A DNA stretch of 64,000 nt from Syntrophales bacterium (lineage in GTDB: Bacteria > Desulfobacterota > Syntrophia > Syntrophales > UBA5619). The stretch is from NCBI GenBank assembly GCA_023229765.1, contig JALNYO010000001.1:62001-126000 (forward strand), written 5' to 3'. Position 1 is the stretch's first letter; each line of letters starts with the position of its first letter. A program made the translations under genes and the position numbers. The notes under the pieces were generated by a model, which worked only from the letters and a program-made list of their open reading frames with translations, was not told the DNA's origin and made no database searches. Below, piece by piece: positions 1 through 7,651 of the stretch.

Positions 1-363
1 GTGGTTGCGGGGGAGGTGAGAAATCTGGCCCTGCGGGCCGCAGAGGCCGCGAAGAATACCGCCAGTCTGATGGGAGACATTGTGGGGAAAGTACACGGTG
101 GCGAGAAGCTTGTTGCCGCAACAAGTAACGATTTTTTTGCAATGAAGGAGAACTCCAATAAAGTCGTAGATTTGGTGAGCGGAATCGCCTCTGCCTCCAG
201 GGAGCAATCTGTCGGGATTGAACAGATCAACCAGGCCATCTTGCATTTAAACCAGGCCACTCAGCAGAATGCGTCAAGCTCTGAGGAACTGGCCGCCATC
301 ATGTCAATCTTTATAACTGATAGCGCCCGCATCCATGAAAAGCGTGAATATTTACCAATCTGA
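1..363 (+). CDS. Methyl-accepting chemotaxis protein, C-terminal fragment
   Basis: The last 120 codons of a chemoreceptor; the gene starts upstream of the window, so the GTG at base 1 is an internal valine. The opening residues VAGEVRNLALRAAEAAKNT match the conserved hairpin tip of the receptor signalling domain, where receptors contact CheA and CheW. The rest is heptad-like helix with Gln/Glu-rich adaptation-type segments (REQSVGIEQINQAI) and a short tail without an obvious CheR-docking pentapeptide. Sensor and membrane parts are not visible, so the ligand is unknown. The stop codon lies in the first TGAT of the palindromic element that follows. Confidence 0.9.
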   Translation: MVAGEVRNLALRAAEAAKNTASLMGDIVGKVHGGEKLVAATSNDFFAMKENSNKVVDLVSGIASASREQSVGIEQINQAILHLNQATQQNASSSEELAAIMSIFITDSARIHEKREYLPI

Positions 364-364
364 T

Positions 365-496
365 GAGGTAATTGCAAAACTCCCCATTCTTGTCATTCCC
401 GCAACGATTCTGAGCGGGAATCTGGTTCTAACTGCTTGAAAAACCATATTCCCGATAGAGACATTCGGGAATGACAAATGGTTTTGCAATTGCCTC
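365..496. mobile_element. 132-bp palindromic MITE-like element
   Basis: Terminal inverted repeats GAGGTAATTGCAAAAC (365-380) and GTTTTGCAATTGCCTC (481-496), with one mismatch. Inside lies a second inverted pair, TGTCATTCCCG (391-401) and CGGGAATGACA (466-476), plus smaller ATTCCCG/CGGGAAT hairpins. TGAT occurs directly on both sides (361-364 and 497-500), which fits a 4-bp target duplication. It carries no ORF. It lies between the chemoreceptor stop codon and the 3' end of recO and could also act as a bidirectional terminator. Mobility is inferred from structure only. Confidence 0.6.
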
Positions 497-535
497 TGAT
501 TATGAGATTTTTACCATGGGATTGCATATAACTTG

Positions 536-1309
536 TTATCCCTGCAGGCGGTTTATTTCATTCAGGACGCGCAGGGATTTCAGTTCGCGGCCCAGGATAT
601 GGCGGATGAAATGGCTGAGGATGCGGCGGCTCTCCTCCGCGGATTGAGCTGTTAAAAGCAAACGCCCCAGGTTGTCGGTTTCCAGCTCCCGTCCCATAAG
701 CAGGGTTTTAATCGTTCCCAGCGACACGGGGATTGCGTCGGCATTGCCCGTCTTACAGGAGTTGCAGACAATACCGCCTTTTACGGAGTCAAAACGGTAG
801 GTTGTCCCATTTGCAAGCGGCATCCTGCAGCAGAGGCAGTAATCAAGAACCGGGTCATATCCGGCTACTCTCAGCAGGCGGATCTCGAAAAAGCGCAACA
901 GAGTGTCTGAGGGGGACCTCTTTTCCAAAAGAACGAGAAAATCGTGCAGCAGTTGAAATGAACTCTCGCTTTTTTTATTTTCCGGTGTGAACTGATCCAT
1001 CAATTCAATCAGGTAAGAGGCGGCAAGGGTTTTTTCGAGGTTGGAGCGTATTTCCGGAAAGTGGCAAGACACGTCGCATCCATCGATAAAATCAAGATGC
1101 TCGGGGTTTTGTCGTGAAAAGTTTATTTCCGAGCAGGAAAACGGTTCCAGGGCGTTTACGAAGCGTTTTTTGCTGCGGCGCGCCCCTTTGGCGATCCCTT
1201 TGATCTTTCCGTATTCGCGGGTATAGAAGGTAACGATTTGATCCGATTCGCCATAGTCGATGGTCTTGAGGACAATGGCCTCGGTGCGGCACTGGATGCG
1301 GACATTCAT
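536..1309 (-). CDS. recO: DNA repair protein RecO
   Basis: RecO loads RecA onto SSB-coated single-stranded DNA with RecR in the RecFOR gap-repair pathway. The 257-residue length is normal. The N-terminal OB-fold begins with the family pattern TEAIVLKTIDYGESDQIVTF, followed by KGIAKGARRSKKRF. The C-terminal half carries a four-cysteine zinc site (CLCC, then CNSC about 20 residues later). It is the last gene of a leftward cluster after pyrC, with a 51-bp gap, so it is probably read with the pyrimidine genes. ATG start at 1309. Confidence 0.95.
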   Translation of the reverse strand: MNVRIQCRTEAIVLKTIDYGESDQIVTFYTREYGKIKGIAKGARRSKKRFVNALEPFSCSEINFSRQNPEHLDFIDGCDVSCHFPEIRSNLEKTLAASYLIELMDQFTPENKKSESSFQLLHDFLVLLEKRSPSDTLLRFFEIRLLRVAGYDPVLDYCLCCRMPLANGTTYRFDSVKGGIVCNSCKTGNADAIPVSLGTIKTLLMGRELETDNLGRLLLTAQSAEESRRILSHFIRHILGRELKSLRVLNEINRLQG

Positions 1310-1360
1310 TAATTGTAAATGCCTTAAATAATAAGGTTGTTTTTAAAACACTTAAGCTTC

Positions 1361-2644
1361 TCAGAGATCACGAAAACGTATTTCGCCGCCGACAATGGTC
1401 AGAACGGCCTTCCCCCGAAGCTGCTGGCCCTGAAAGGGGGTGTTTTTACCGCGGGAGCGAAACATCCGGGGATCGACGAGCCATTCCTTTTCAGTGTCGA
1501 TGACGGTAATATCCGCGTCCGCGTCGGCGGCGAGCGTTCCCTTGGGGATATGCAGAATTCGGGCGGGATTGATCGTCATTTTCTTGATCAATTCCGGCAA
1601 GGTGAGGATTCCCTCCTGAACCAGTGAGAGCGAAAGGGAAAGCGAGGTCTCCAGCCCGGTGATGCCGTTTGCCGCGTAGTCGAACTCCAGCTCCTTGTCG
1701 GTGCGGGCGTGGGGGGCGTGGTCGGAGGCGATCGTGTCGATGGTGCCATCGTTCATTCCCTCGCGGATGGCTTCCCGATCCTTTGCCCCGCGCAGGGGCG
1801 GGTAAACCTTGGCGAAGGTGTCGAAGTTGCGCAGCGCCTCATCGGTCAGCATGAAGTAATGGGGGGCCGTCTCCGCGGTGACGCGGATTCCCCTGGCCTT
1901 TGCCTCGTGGATAAGGCGAACCGAGCCCTTTGTGCTGACATGGGCGATATGGATGTGGGCGCCGGTATATTCGGCAAGCAGGATATCCCTGGCGACCATT
2001 ATCTCTTCCGCCGCCGCGGGAATGCCGACGAGCCCGATTTCCGCGGAGACGGCGCCTTCGTGCATTACCCCTCCCGCCGAGAGGTTGACATCTTCGCAGT
2101 GCGAGATGATCGGCATGTCGAGGGAAGAGGCGTATTCGAGGGCTCTGCGCATCAAGGCGGAGTTCATGACCGGTTTGCCGTCATCGGAAAAACCGACCGC
2201 GCCGGCTTCCTTGAGATCCCAGAATTCGGAAAGTATTGCGCCTTCGGATTTCAGGCTGATCGCCGCAATCGGATAGACATTCACAAGTCCGCATTCCGCC
2301 GCCCTTTTCAGAATGAATTCCGTTGTGGAGCGGTTGTCGTTGACGGGGTGCGTGTTCGGCATGCAGGCAATCGAGGTGAAGCCGCCGGCCGCCGCCGCTT
2401 CGCTTCCCGAGGCAATGGTTTCCTTGTACTCGTCCCCCGGTTCGCGTAGATGGGTGTGCATGTCAATCAGGCCCGGAACCAATATTTTCCCGGAAATGTC
2501 TATAACGTCAAGTTCTGGATCATTCAGGGCCTGCCCTTCCTCAACCCTTCCGGCGATCTTGCCGTTTTTGATCAGCAGGTTTTGAACCTGATCCACCCCG
2601 GTGGAGGGATCGATAACCCGGCCGCCTTTAAGCAATAAGTTCAT
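1361..2644 (-). CDS. pyrC: Dihydroorotase (class I, PyrC)
   Basis: Catalyses ring closure of carbamoyl-aspartate to dihydroorotate, step three of pyrimidine synthesis. At 427 residues it is the long bacterial class I form. Metal-binding motifs are visible: DMHTHLREPG near residue 60, SHCEDVNLSAGG, HIAHVST, and SDHAPH near residue 305, whose Asp is the catalytic acid/base. It lies 31 bp after pyrB in the leftward pyrR-pyrB-pyrC order; the adjacency supports an active enzyme rather than a hydantoinase-type relative. Confidence 0.96.
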   Translation of the reverse strand: MNLLLKGGRVIDPSTGVDQVQNLLIKNGKIAGRVEEGQALNDPELDVIDISGKILVPGLIDMHTHLREPGDEYKETIASGSEAAAAGGFTSIACMPNTHPVNDNRSTTEFILKRAAECGLVNVYPIAAISLKSEGAILSEFWDLKEAGAVGFSDDGKPVMNSALMRRALEYASSLDMPIISHCEDVNLSAGGVMHEGAVSAEIGLVGIPAAAEEIMVARDILLAEYTGAHIHIAHVSTKGSVRLIHEAKARGIRVTAETAPHYFMLTDEALRNFDTFAKVYPPLRGAKDREAIREGMNDGTIDTIASDHAPHARTDKELEFDYAANGITGLETSLSLSLSLVQEGILTLPELIKKMTINPARILHIPKGTLAADADADITVIDTEKEWLVDPRMFRSRGKNTPFQGQQLRGKAVLTIVGGEIRFRDL

Positions 2645-2675
2645 AAGTTCCCAACCTCTTGAAAAGTATTAATAT

Positions 2676-3623
2676 TCAGGTGTTGCTGCCCCCTGCGAGC
2701 AGATAGAGAAGCGCCATGCGCACCGCCACGCCGTTTGTCACCTGATCAAGTATCACCGAGTTTGCGCAGTCGGCCAGATCGGGGGAGATTTCCACACCCC
2801 GGTTGACCGGGCCGGGATGCATGATCATGACATCCTTGCGGGCCAGAGAGATATTTCTTTTATTGAGCGAGAAATGCTGCGCGTATTCTCTCAAGGATGG
2901 GAAAATGCACTGTTTTTCCCGCTCTGTCTGGATGCGCAGGGCCATTACGACATCCGCGTCCCGGATGGCCTCCTCGATCCGGGTGTGCACCGTTACCCCC
3001 ATCTTTTCTATATCATACGGAATCATGGTCGGTGGGCCCGCAATAAAGACCCGGGCGCCCATCTTTGTCAGGCCGTGGATGTTGGAACGGGCGACGCGGC
3101 TGTGGGCGATGTCCCCTATTATCGCCACCTTCAGTCCGGCGATGCCGCCTTTTCTGCTTTTTATCGTCATCATGTCCAAAAGCGCCTGCGTCGGGTGTTC
3201 ATGGGCCCCGTCGCCGGCGTTGATAATCGACTGGCGCAGAATCCGGGCCAGCATCTGGGGAGCGCCGGCGGCGCTGTGCCGGATCACGATGATGTCGGGG
3301 TTCATCGATTCGAGGTTTCTGGCCGTGTCGATCAGCGTCTCCCCCTTGACGACGCTGCTGGTCGATGCGGATATGTTTACCGTGTCGGCGCTCAGCCGTT
3401 TTCCTGCTATTTCAAAGGAGGTTCTTGTTCTGGTGCTTGCTTCGTAGAAGAGGTTGATAATCGTCTTGCCGCGGAGGGTCGGCACCTTCTTGATTTCCCG
3501 GGTGGAGACCTCGACGAACGAGTCTGCCGTTTCGAGAATCAGGTTTATCTCCTCTACGGACAGTTCCTTTATTCCCAGAATGTCTTTTCGGTCAAGCTTG
3601 CGAACATTAAGCGGCGTTTCCAT
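2676..3623 (-). CDS. pyrB: Aspartate carbamoyltransferase catalytic chain
   Basis: Condenses carbamoyl phosphate with aspartate, the committed step of pyrimidine synthesis. The 315-residue chain contains the carbamoyl-phosphate loop STRTRTSFE (near residue 64), the HPTQALLD motif near residue 142 and MALRIQTER in the aspartate domain. No pyrI regulatory chain lies in the window, and the upstream neighbour is pyrR, so control is more likely through PyrR than through allosteric PyrI. The gap to pyrR is 29 bp. Confidence 0.97.
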   Translation of the reverse strand: METPLNVRKLDRKDILGIKELSVEEINLILETADSFVEVSTREIKKVPTLRGKTIINLFYEASTRTRTSFEIAGKRLSADTVNISASTSSVVKGETLIDTARNLESMNPDIIVIRHSAAGAPQMLARILRQSIINAGDGAHEHPTQALLDMMTIKSRKGGIAGLKVAIIGDIAHSRVARSNIHGLTKMGARVFIAGPPTMIPYDIEKMGVTVHTRIEEAIRDADVVMALRIQTEREKQCIFPSLREYAQHFSLNKRNISLARKDVMIMHPGPVNRGVEISPDLADCANSVILDQVTNGVAVRMALLYLLAGGSNT

Positions 3624-3652
3624 GTCAAAAGCCTCTAATTAAAGGTTTTTGT

Positions 3653-4189
3653 TTATTTTATTTCCACTGTAACATTGTCGCTGCCATCCTTCTCGACAAG
3701 ATGGACGTTGATGGCCTCCCATAACGACGAGGGGAGGCTTTTGCCGACGAAATCGGCCCGGATGGGAAGCTCGCGGTGTCCCCGGTCGATCAGTACGGCA
3801 AGCTGGATCATTTTGGGCCTGCCGAAGTCGATCAAGGCGTCCATCGCCGCCCGGATGGTGCGTCCGGTGAAGAGGACGTCGTCAACAAGGACGACTTTCT
3901 GGCCGTCTATTGAGAAGGGAATCTCTGTCTTTCCCAAAACCGGTTTCGGGTGGGAGGACTGCAGGTCGTCCCGGTAAAGGGTTATATCGAGGATGCCGAG
4001 CGGTATCTCCCTTTTTTCGATCGCGGCGAGCTTATCCTTAAGCCGCCGTGCCAAAAAGACTCCGCGGCTCCGGATCCCGATCAGCGCCAGTTCTTCACCC
4101 CCCTTGTTCTTTTCGAGTATCTCGTAGGCGATGCGGGTCAGGGAGCGGTCTATTCCTTCGGCGTCCATAACTGTCTTGCTGTTTTCCAT
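3653..4189 (-). CDS. pyrR: PyrR bifunctional regulator / uracil phosphoribosyltransferase
   Basis: A 178-residue PRTase-fold protein that in other bacteria binds pyr mRNA in response to UMP and makes UMP from uracil and PRPP. The PRPP loop is clear: VVLVDDVLFTGRTIRAAMD near residues 95-113. The N-terminal part (IAYEILEKN, LIGIRSRGVFLARRL) is typical of the family. It is the first gene of the leftward pyrR-pyrB-pyrC-recO set. I could not identify a convincing PyrR anti-antiterminator in the roughly 260 bases upstream, which hold repeats instead. Confidence 0.95.
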   Translation of the reverse strand: MENSKTVMDAEGIDRSLTRIAYEILEKNKGGEELALIGIRSRGVFLARRLKDKLAAIEKREIPLGILDITLYRDDLQSSHPKPVLGKTEIPFSIDGQKVVLVDDVLFTGRTIRAAMDALIDFGRPKMIQLAVLIDRGHRELPIRADFVGKSLPSSLWEAINVHLVEKDGSDNVTVEIK

Positions 4190-4219
4190 TACTTCCTCAC
4201 ATGATTTAAATGTCTTAAA

Positions 4220-4247
4220 AACGGTTTACAGTTTACGGTTTACAGTT
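4220..4247. repeat. Heptamer array 1L (4 units, xACxGTT type)
   Basis: Four in-phase 7-mers: AACGGTT, TACAGTT, TACGGTT, TACAGTT. They are the reverse-complement sense of the array at 4411-4459, so the two face each other across 163 bp. The array lies just upstream of pyrR. Confidence 0.8.
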
Positions 4248-4308
4248 AAAGACGATAAATATTTATCTTCCCTGTTTAGCCTTGCAACATGAACCTTGTT
4301 AATGTTCC

Positions 4309-4366
4309 TGGTTCAATCTGCACGATTGAACCAGCATGCGGACGCGACGGAGCGCGTCCCTCCAAT
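4309..4366. repeat. REP-like hairpin pair between heptamer arrays
   Basis: Two hairpins lie side by side: TGGTTCAATC (4309-4318) with GATTGAACCA (4324-4333), and GGACGCG (4340-4346) with CGCGTCC (4353-4359) followed by a short T-rich run. No ORF is supported here. The second hairpin resembles dispersed REP sequences and could act as a weak terminator on the plus strand. It fills the spacer between inverted heptamer arrays. Confidence 0.6.
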
Positions 4367-4410
4367 TTTTATTGTCAATCTCTTGCCGGTTCAGGCTTGC
4401 ACATCCCGTA

Positions 4411-4459
4411 AACCGTGAACCGTGAACCGTGAACCGTAAACCGTAAACCGTAAACCGTC
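4411..4459. repeat. Heptamer array 1R (7 units, AACCGTN)
   Basis: Seven contiguous 7-mers: three AACCGTG, three AACCGTA and a final AACCGTC. The last unit overlaps the stop codon of der (TGA read on the minus strand at 4458-4460). Inverted partner of the array at 4220-4247. Confidence 0.85.
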
Positions 4460-5774
4460 ATCCATCCTTCTTCCGGAAATAGAGGCGAATCGGGATTTCG
4501 GAGAAGCCGAACGTTTCCCGAATCCGGTTGACAAGATAGCGTTCGTAGGAGAAGTGCAGGCTTCCCTTGTTCTGCAGAAAAAGGATAAAGGTCGGCGGTT
4601 TTACCGAGACCTGGGTTATGTATTTGAAGAGGCGCGGCTGGTCGCCCATCCCCGGGGGGGGGTGCATTTCGATAATCTGACGCATTTTTCTGTTTAACTC
4701 GCCCGTTTCAACTCTCTGGGAATACTGGGCGTAAATTTTCTCGACAAGGGGAAAAATTTTTTCAACCCTTTGGCCGGAGGTAGCCGAGACGAAAATAATG
4801 GGGGCAAAATCCAGAAACTTGGCCTTGTAACGGATGTCTTCGGTATATTCGGGAACGCTGCTGTTGTCCTTTTTTATCGTGTCCCATTTGTTGACGACGA
4901 TAATGCAGGCGGTCCCTCGCTCGAGCACAAGGCCGGCTATTTTCAGTTCCTGATCGCTGATTCCATCTACGGCATCGATCATCAGCAGGGCGATGTCGGC
5001 CCGTTCGATTGCCTTGATGGCCTGAACGATCGAATATTTTTCCAGATTCAGGCTGATCCGGCTTTTGCGGCGGATGCCGGCCGTGTCGATCAGCAGAAAT
5101 TTTCTGCCGTTTCTGGTAAACTCGGTGTCGATGGCGTCCCGGGTCGTTCCAGGCAGCGGATTGACTATCGTTCGTTCATAGCCGAGTATCCGGTTGACCA
5201 GCGACGACTTGCCGGCATTGGGCTTGCCGATTACGGCGATCCGGATGACATCTTCATCACTCGGCGGCGGCTCAGTTCCTTTGGGAATGAACTTGACGAC
5301 GTCGTCCATCAATTCGTCAATGCCAACGCCATGTTGCGCGGAGACAGCGTAAAGCTGCTCGATTCCGAGACGGTAGAAGTCGGCGATCAGGGTTTCGTAC
5401 CGGGGGCCGTCGATTTTATTGACAGCGTAAAAGACCAGCTTGTCCGTTGTTCTCAGCAGTTTTGCGATCTCCTGATCTGCGGGCGCAAGGCCGTCCCGGC
5501 TGTCCATCAAAAAGATGATGATGTCGGCTTCCTCAATGGCAAGCATGGTCTGCTCGCGCATCTGGGTCAGAATCTCCGTAGTCGAGGCGGGTTCAAAACC
5601 GCCGGTGTCGATCAGGATGAAAGGGTGGTCCAGCCAGTTGCAATCGGCATAGTTTCTGTCGCGAGTGGCCCCCGGTTCGTCGATAACGATGGCCTTCCCC
5701 CGGCGATGCAGGCGGTTGAACAGGGTTGATTTGCCGACGTTGGGTCGGCCAATGATCGCGATTACTGGTTTCAT
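4458..5774 (-). CDS. der: Ribosome assembly GTPase Der (EngA)
   Basis: A tandem-GTPase protein needed for maturation of the 50S subunit. The two G domains begin with GRPNVGKST (near residue 9) and GKPNAGKSS (near residue 184), each with its own DTGG/DTAG and NKxD motif; a KH-like domain ends the protein. I start it at the ATG at 5774 (438 residues), since the upstream in-frame GTG at 5786 lies inside a heptamer repeat. No Shine-Dalgarno is visible: repeat units reach to within two bases of the start codon. The stop codon overlaps another heptamer array. Confidence 0.95.
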   Translation of the reverse strand: MKPVIAIIGRPNVGKSTLFNRLHRRGKAIVIDEPGATRDRNYADCNWLDHPFILIDTGGFEPASTTEILTQMREQTMLAIEEADIIIFLMDSRDGLAPADQEIAKLLRTTDKLVFYAVNKIDGPRYETLIADFYRLGIEQLYAVSAQHGVGIDELMDDVVKFIPKGTEPPPSDEDVIRIAVIGKPNAGKSSLVNRILGYERTIVNPLPGTTRDAIDTEFTRNGRKFLLIDTAGIRRKSRISLNLEKYSIVQAIKAIERADIALLMIDAVDGISDQELKIAGLVLERGTACIIVVNKWDTIKKDNSSVPEYTEDIRYKAKFLDFAPIIFVSATSGQRVEKIFPLVEKIYAQYSQRVETGELNRKMRQIIEMHPPPGMGDQPRLFKYITQVSVKPPTFILFLQNKGSLHFSYERYLVNRIRETFGFSEIPIRLYFRKKDG

Positions 5775-5776
5775 AG

Positions 5777-5867
5777 TACGGTTCACAGCTCACAGCTCAT
5801 AGTTTACGGTTGCCGGTTGCCGGTTTACGGTTGCCGGTTGCCGGTTGACGGTTTACGGTTCAGAGTT
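5777..5867. repeat. Heptamer array 2L (13 units, NNCGGTT)
   Basis: Thirteen consecutive in-phase 7-mers from the start of der to past the stop codon of the four-helix-bundle gene: mainly TACGGTT and GCCGGTT, with CACAGCT, CATAGTT, GACGGTT and CAGAGTT variants. The orientation is opposite to the array at 6235-6388, so the pair flanks the small gene as an inverted repeat. Confidence 0.9.
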
Positions 5868-6210
5868 TTTTCAACGAACCATGCAATGATTGAAGCATTT
5901 TCGATATTGATTTCAACTCTTGAATTAATTCTTCAGCATCTGAATCAGAAAATATATGAACCTCACGTGAAATATAAATCTGTGTTCTCAGTTCCGCAGC
6001 CGATCCTTGTGCAATATTTACAAACCTTTGGAAATCCGGGATGCTCTTTCTTTCGCTTCCTTCCGCTATATTTGATGGAATAGATATGGATGAGCGCAGC
6101 ATTTGATCTCTTATTCCATAATCGCGGCAATCTCTTAATAATTTATAAAGACGTACTGATAATCTGCAAGACATTTTCCAAACTTCTAAATCTTCAAAAG
6201 AGGATCCCAC
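5860..6210 (-). CDS. Four-helix bundle protein (S23 / rRNA intervening-sequence family)
   Basis: A complete 116-residue member of the family first seen in 23S rRNA intervening sequences and related to the Avd accessory protein of diversity-generating retroelements. Diagnostic stretches are FEDLEVWKMS at the N-terminus, RDQMLRSSISIPSNIAEG near residues 54-71 and GSAAELRTQIYISREV. No enzymatic role is established for the family; nucleic-acid binding is likely from relatives. The gene sits exactly between two inverted heptamer arrays, and its stop codon lies in one of them, suggesting that gene and repeats form one unit. No reverse transcriptase or variable repeat is nearby. Confidence 0.9.
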   Translation of the reverse strand: MGSSFEDLEVWKMSCRLSVRLYKLLRDCRDYGIRDQMLRSSISIPSNIAEGSERKSIPDFQRFVNIAQGSAAELRTQIYISREVHIFSDSDAEELIQELKSISKMLQSLHGSLKKL

Positions 6211-6234
6211 AAGCTTCCGCTCCCTCGCGCTTTT

Positions 6235-6388
6235 TCAACCGTCAACCGTCAACCGTCAACCGTTAACCGTCAACCGTCAACCGTCAACCGTCAACCGTTA
6301 ACCGTCAACCGTCAACCATCAACCGTCAACCGTCAACCGTTAACCGTTAACCGTCAACCGTCAACCGTTAACCGTCAACCGTCAACCG
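6235..6388. repeat. Heptamer array 2R (22 units, TYAACCG)
   Basis: Twenty-two perfectly phased 7-mers. Most are TCAACCG, several are TTAACCG and one is TCAACCA. The array ends five bases before the rdgC stop codon and starts 24 bases upstream of the four-helix-bundle start. It is the longest of six heptamer arrays in the window. There are no spacers, so it is not a CRISPR. Confidence 0.95.
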
Positions 6389-6392
6389 TTTT

Positions 6393-7508
6393 TCACGGTT
6401 GGGAAATCCATTTTTCCAGCCGTTCCTGCTCCTTTGCCCAGTCTGCTGTTTGCCGCAGATTCAAAAACGAGTGGAAAAGGTTGTCCATTGTTGCCGCGGC
6501 CTTTTCAATCAGATAAATCCTCTCCAGGATTTGTCCCTCCCGGTCTTCCTCATCGTCCTCGGAAAGGGCGGGGAGCTTCATCGACTGAAAATGAAAACGG
6601 TCGGCCTTGAAGGTAAATTCCCACTCATCCTGGTCATGGGAGACCCGGAGCCGGGCCGTGGTGATCTTCTTTCCCTGCCGAAGCGCCTCTTTTCCCTCTT
6701 TAAGGTCGGCGTGCAGTCCCTGACAGATAATCGTTTCGGCGTACTCGCCCTCTCCTGATTCCAGAACCAGCCGCCGCAGAAAAATTATCTCGTCTTCCCC
6801 GCCGGCCGCGTTGCCGATAATGCCGTTTCGCTCCTCGCTTTTAAACCAGAGCCAGGTGAGAAACTCTCTGCCGATGGTCAGTGGATCGATGCCCGCCGGA
6901 AGCGATGGCGACGGCGCATCAAGGGTTTGAGACAGTGCGGGCGTTTCTTTTTGGGTAAGGCTTTTTTCTTCGCTGTTCCAGGGCGCATGGGGAAACAGCG
7001 ACAATCCAAATGATTCCCGAAACATTTCCTGTAGTTCGCTGCCGATTTTGTCGGAGAGGGTGCAGAAAGTCAGCAGCCGGTCGGAGACCGACCAGCAGAT
7101 TTCATAAAAGGCTGGGACAGGCAGGGTTTTTGCAAGCAATTCAAGTCTGACCGACTCACGGATCGCCTCGCGCTGTTCCCGGTAAAGCTTTTGCTGCCCA
7201 CTTTCGGCAAGCGCTTTTCGCTCGGCCTCCATTACCCGGATTCGGAAGAGCGAGGGGGGAACAGACTTGCGGTCTATCCGGAGTGAAAAGAGCATGTATT
7301 TGCCCTGTGCATAAGCTGCGTAGGGGAAATCGGTGTCAAGACAGTTTTCAATCGCAATCCAGCCGGCTATCTTTTCGTCCGCCGTGCGCCAACTGTCCTG
7401 AAAGGCAAAGCGTTTTATCCGTTCGTCAAAGAAATCATTAAAGCCGTCCGGCAGCGGACCGGTGATACGATACCGTGAAAAAGTTACTGTTCCCTTCAAA
7501 AAACCCAT
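6393..7508 (-). CDS. rdgC: RdgC-like recombination-associated protein
   Basis: Resembles RdgC, a ring-shaped DNA-binding protein that restrains RecA in gammaproteobacteria. The N-terminus MGFLKGTVTFSRYRI, the following GWIAIENCLDTDF and the central CWSVSDRLLTFCTLSDKIG block follow the family layout, but similarity looks distant in the C-terminal half, which is acidic (SEDDEEDREG). The start is set at the ATG at 7508 because GAGGAG lies about 7 bases upstream; an in-frame start at 7529 lacks this. Length 371 residues versus about 300 for E. coli RdgC. Transcribed divergently from nadK. Confidence 0.7.
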   Translation of the reverse strand: MGFLKGTVTFSRYRITGPLPDGFNDFFDERIKRFAFQDSWRTADEKIAGWIAIENCLDTDFPYAAYAQGKYMLFSLRIDRKSVPPSLFRIRVMEAERKALAESGQQKLYREQREAIRESVRLELLAKTLPVPAFYEICWSVSDRLLTFCTLSDKIGSELQEMFRESFGLSLFPHAPWNSEEKSLTQKETPALSQTLDAPSPSLPAGIDPLTIGREFLTWLWFKSEERNGIIGNAAGGEDEIIFLRRLVLESGEGEYAETIICQGLHADLKEGKEALRQGKKITTARLRVSHDQDEWEFTFKADRFHFQSMKLPALSEDDEEDREGQILERIYLIEKAAATMDNLFHSFLNLRQTADWAKEQERLEKWISQP

Positions 7509-7651
7509 AAACGTCTCCTCTATTTGCAAGGGACACTAACCTACTTGTCGGGATGATGTCAAGGTCTGTCTGGCGGAATTTCGATAATGCGGTTGGACAA
7601 AAGCGTTGTATTATGGTAGGAAAGCGCCCGAAATTATTTTATGGGAATCCG

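Noticed and set aside
4190..4457. PyrR-binding attenuator upstream of pyrR
   Set aside because: I found repeats and hairpins but no sequence resembling the conserved PyrR RNA-binding loop followed by a terminator.
5860..6210. Diversity-generating retroelement accessory gene (Avd)
   Set aside because: The fold is related, but there is no reverse transcriptase, template repeat or variable repeat nearby.
6235..6388. CRISPR or telomere-like array
   Set aside because: The units are contiguous 7-mers without spacers and occur in several internal chromosomal places as inverted pairs, so neither CRISPR nor telomere fits.
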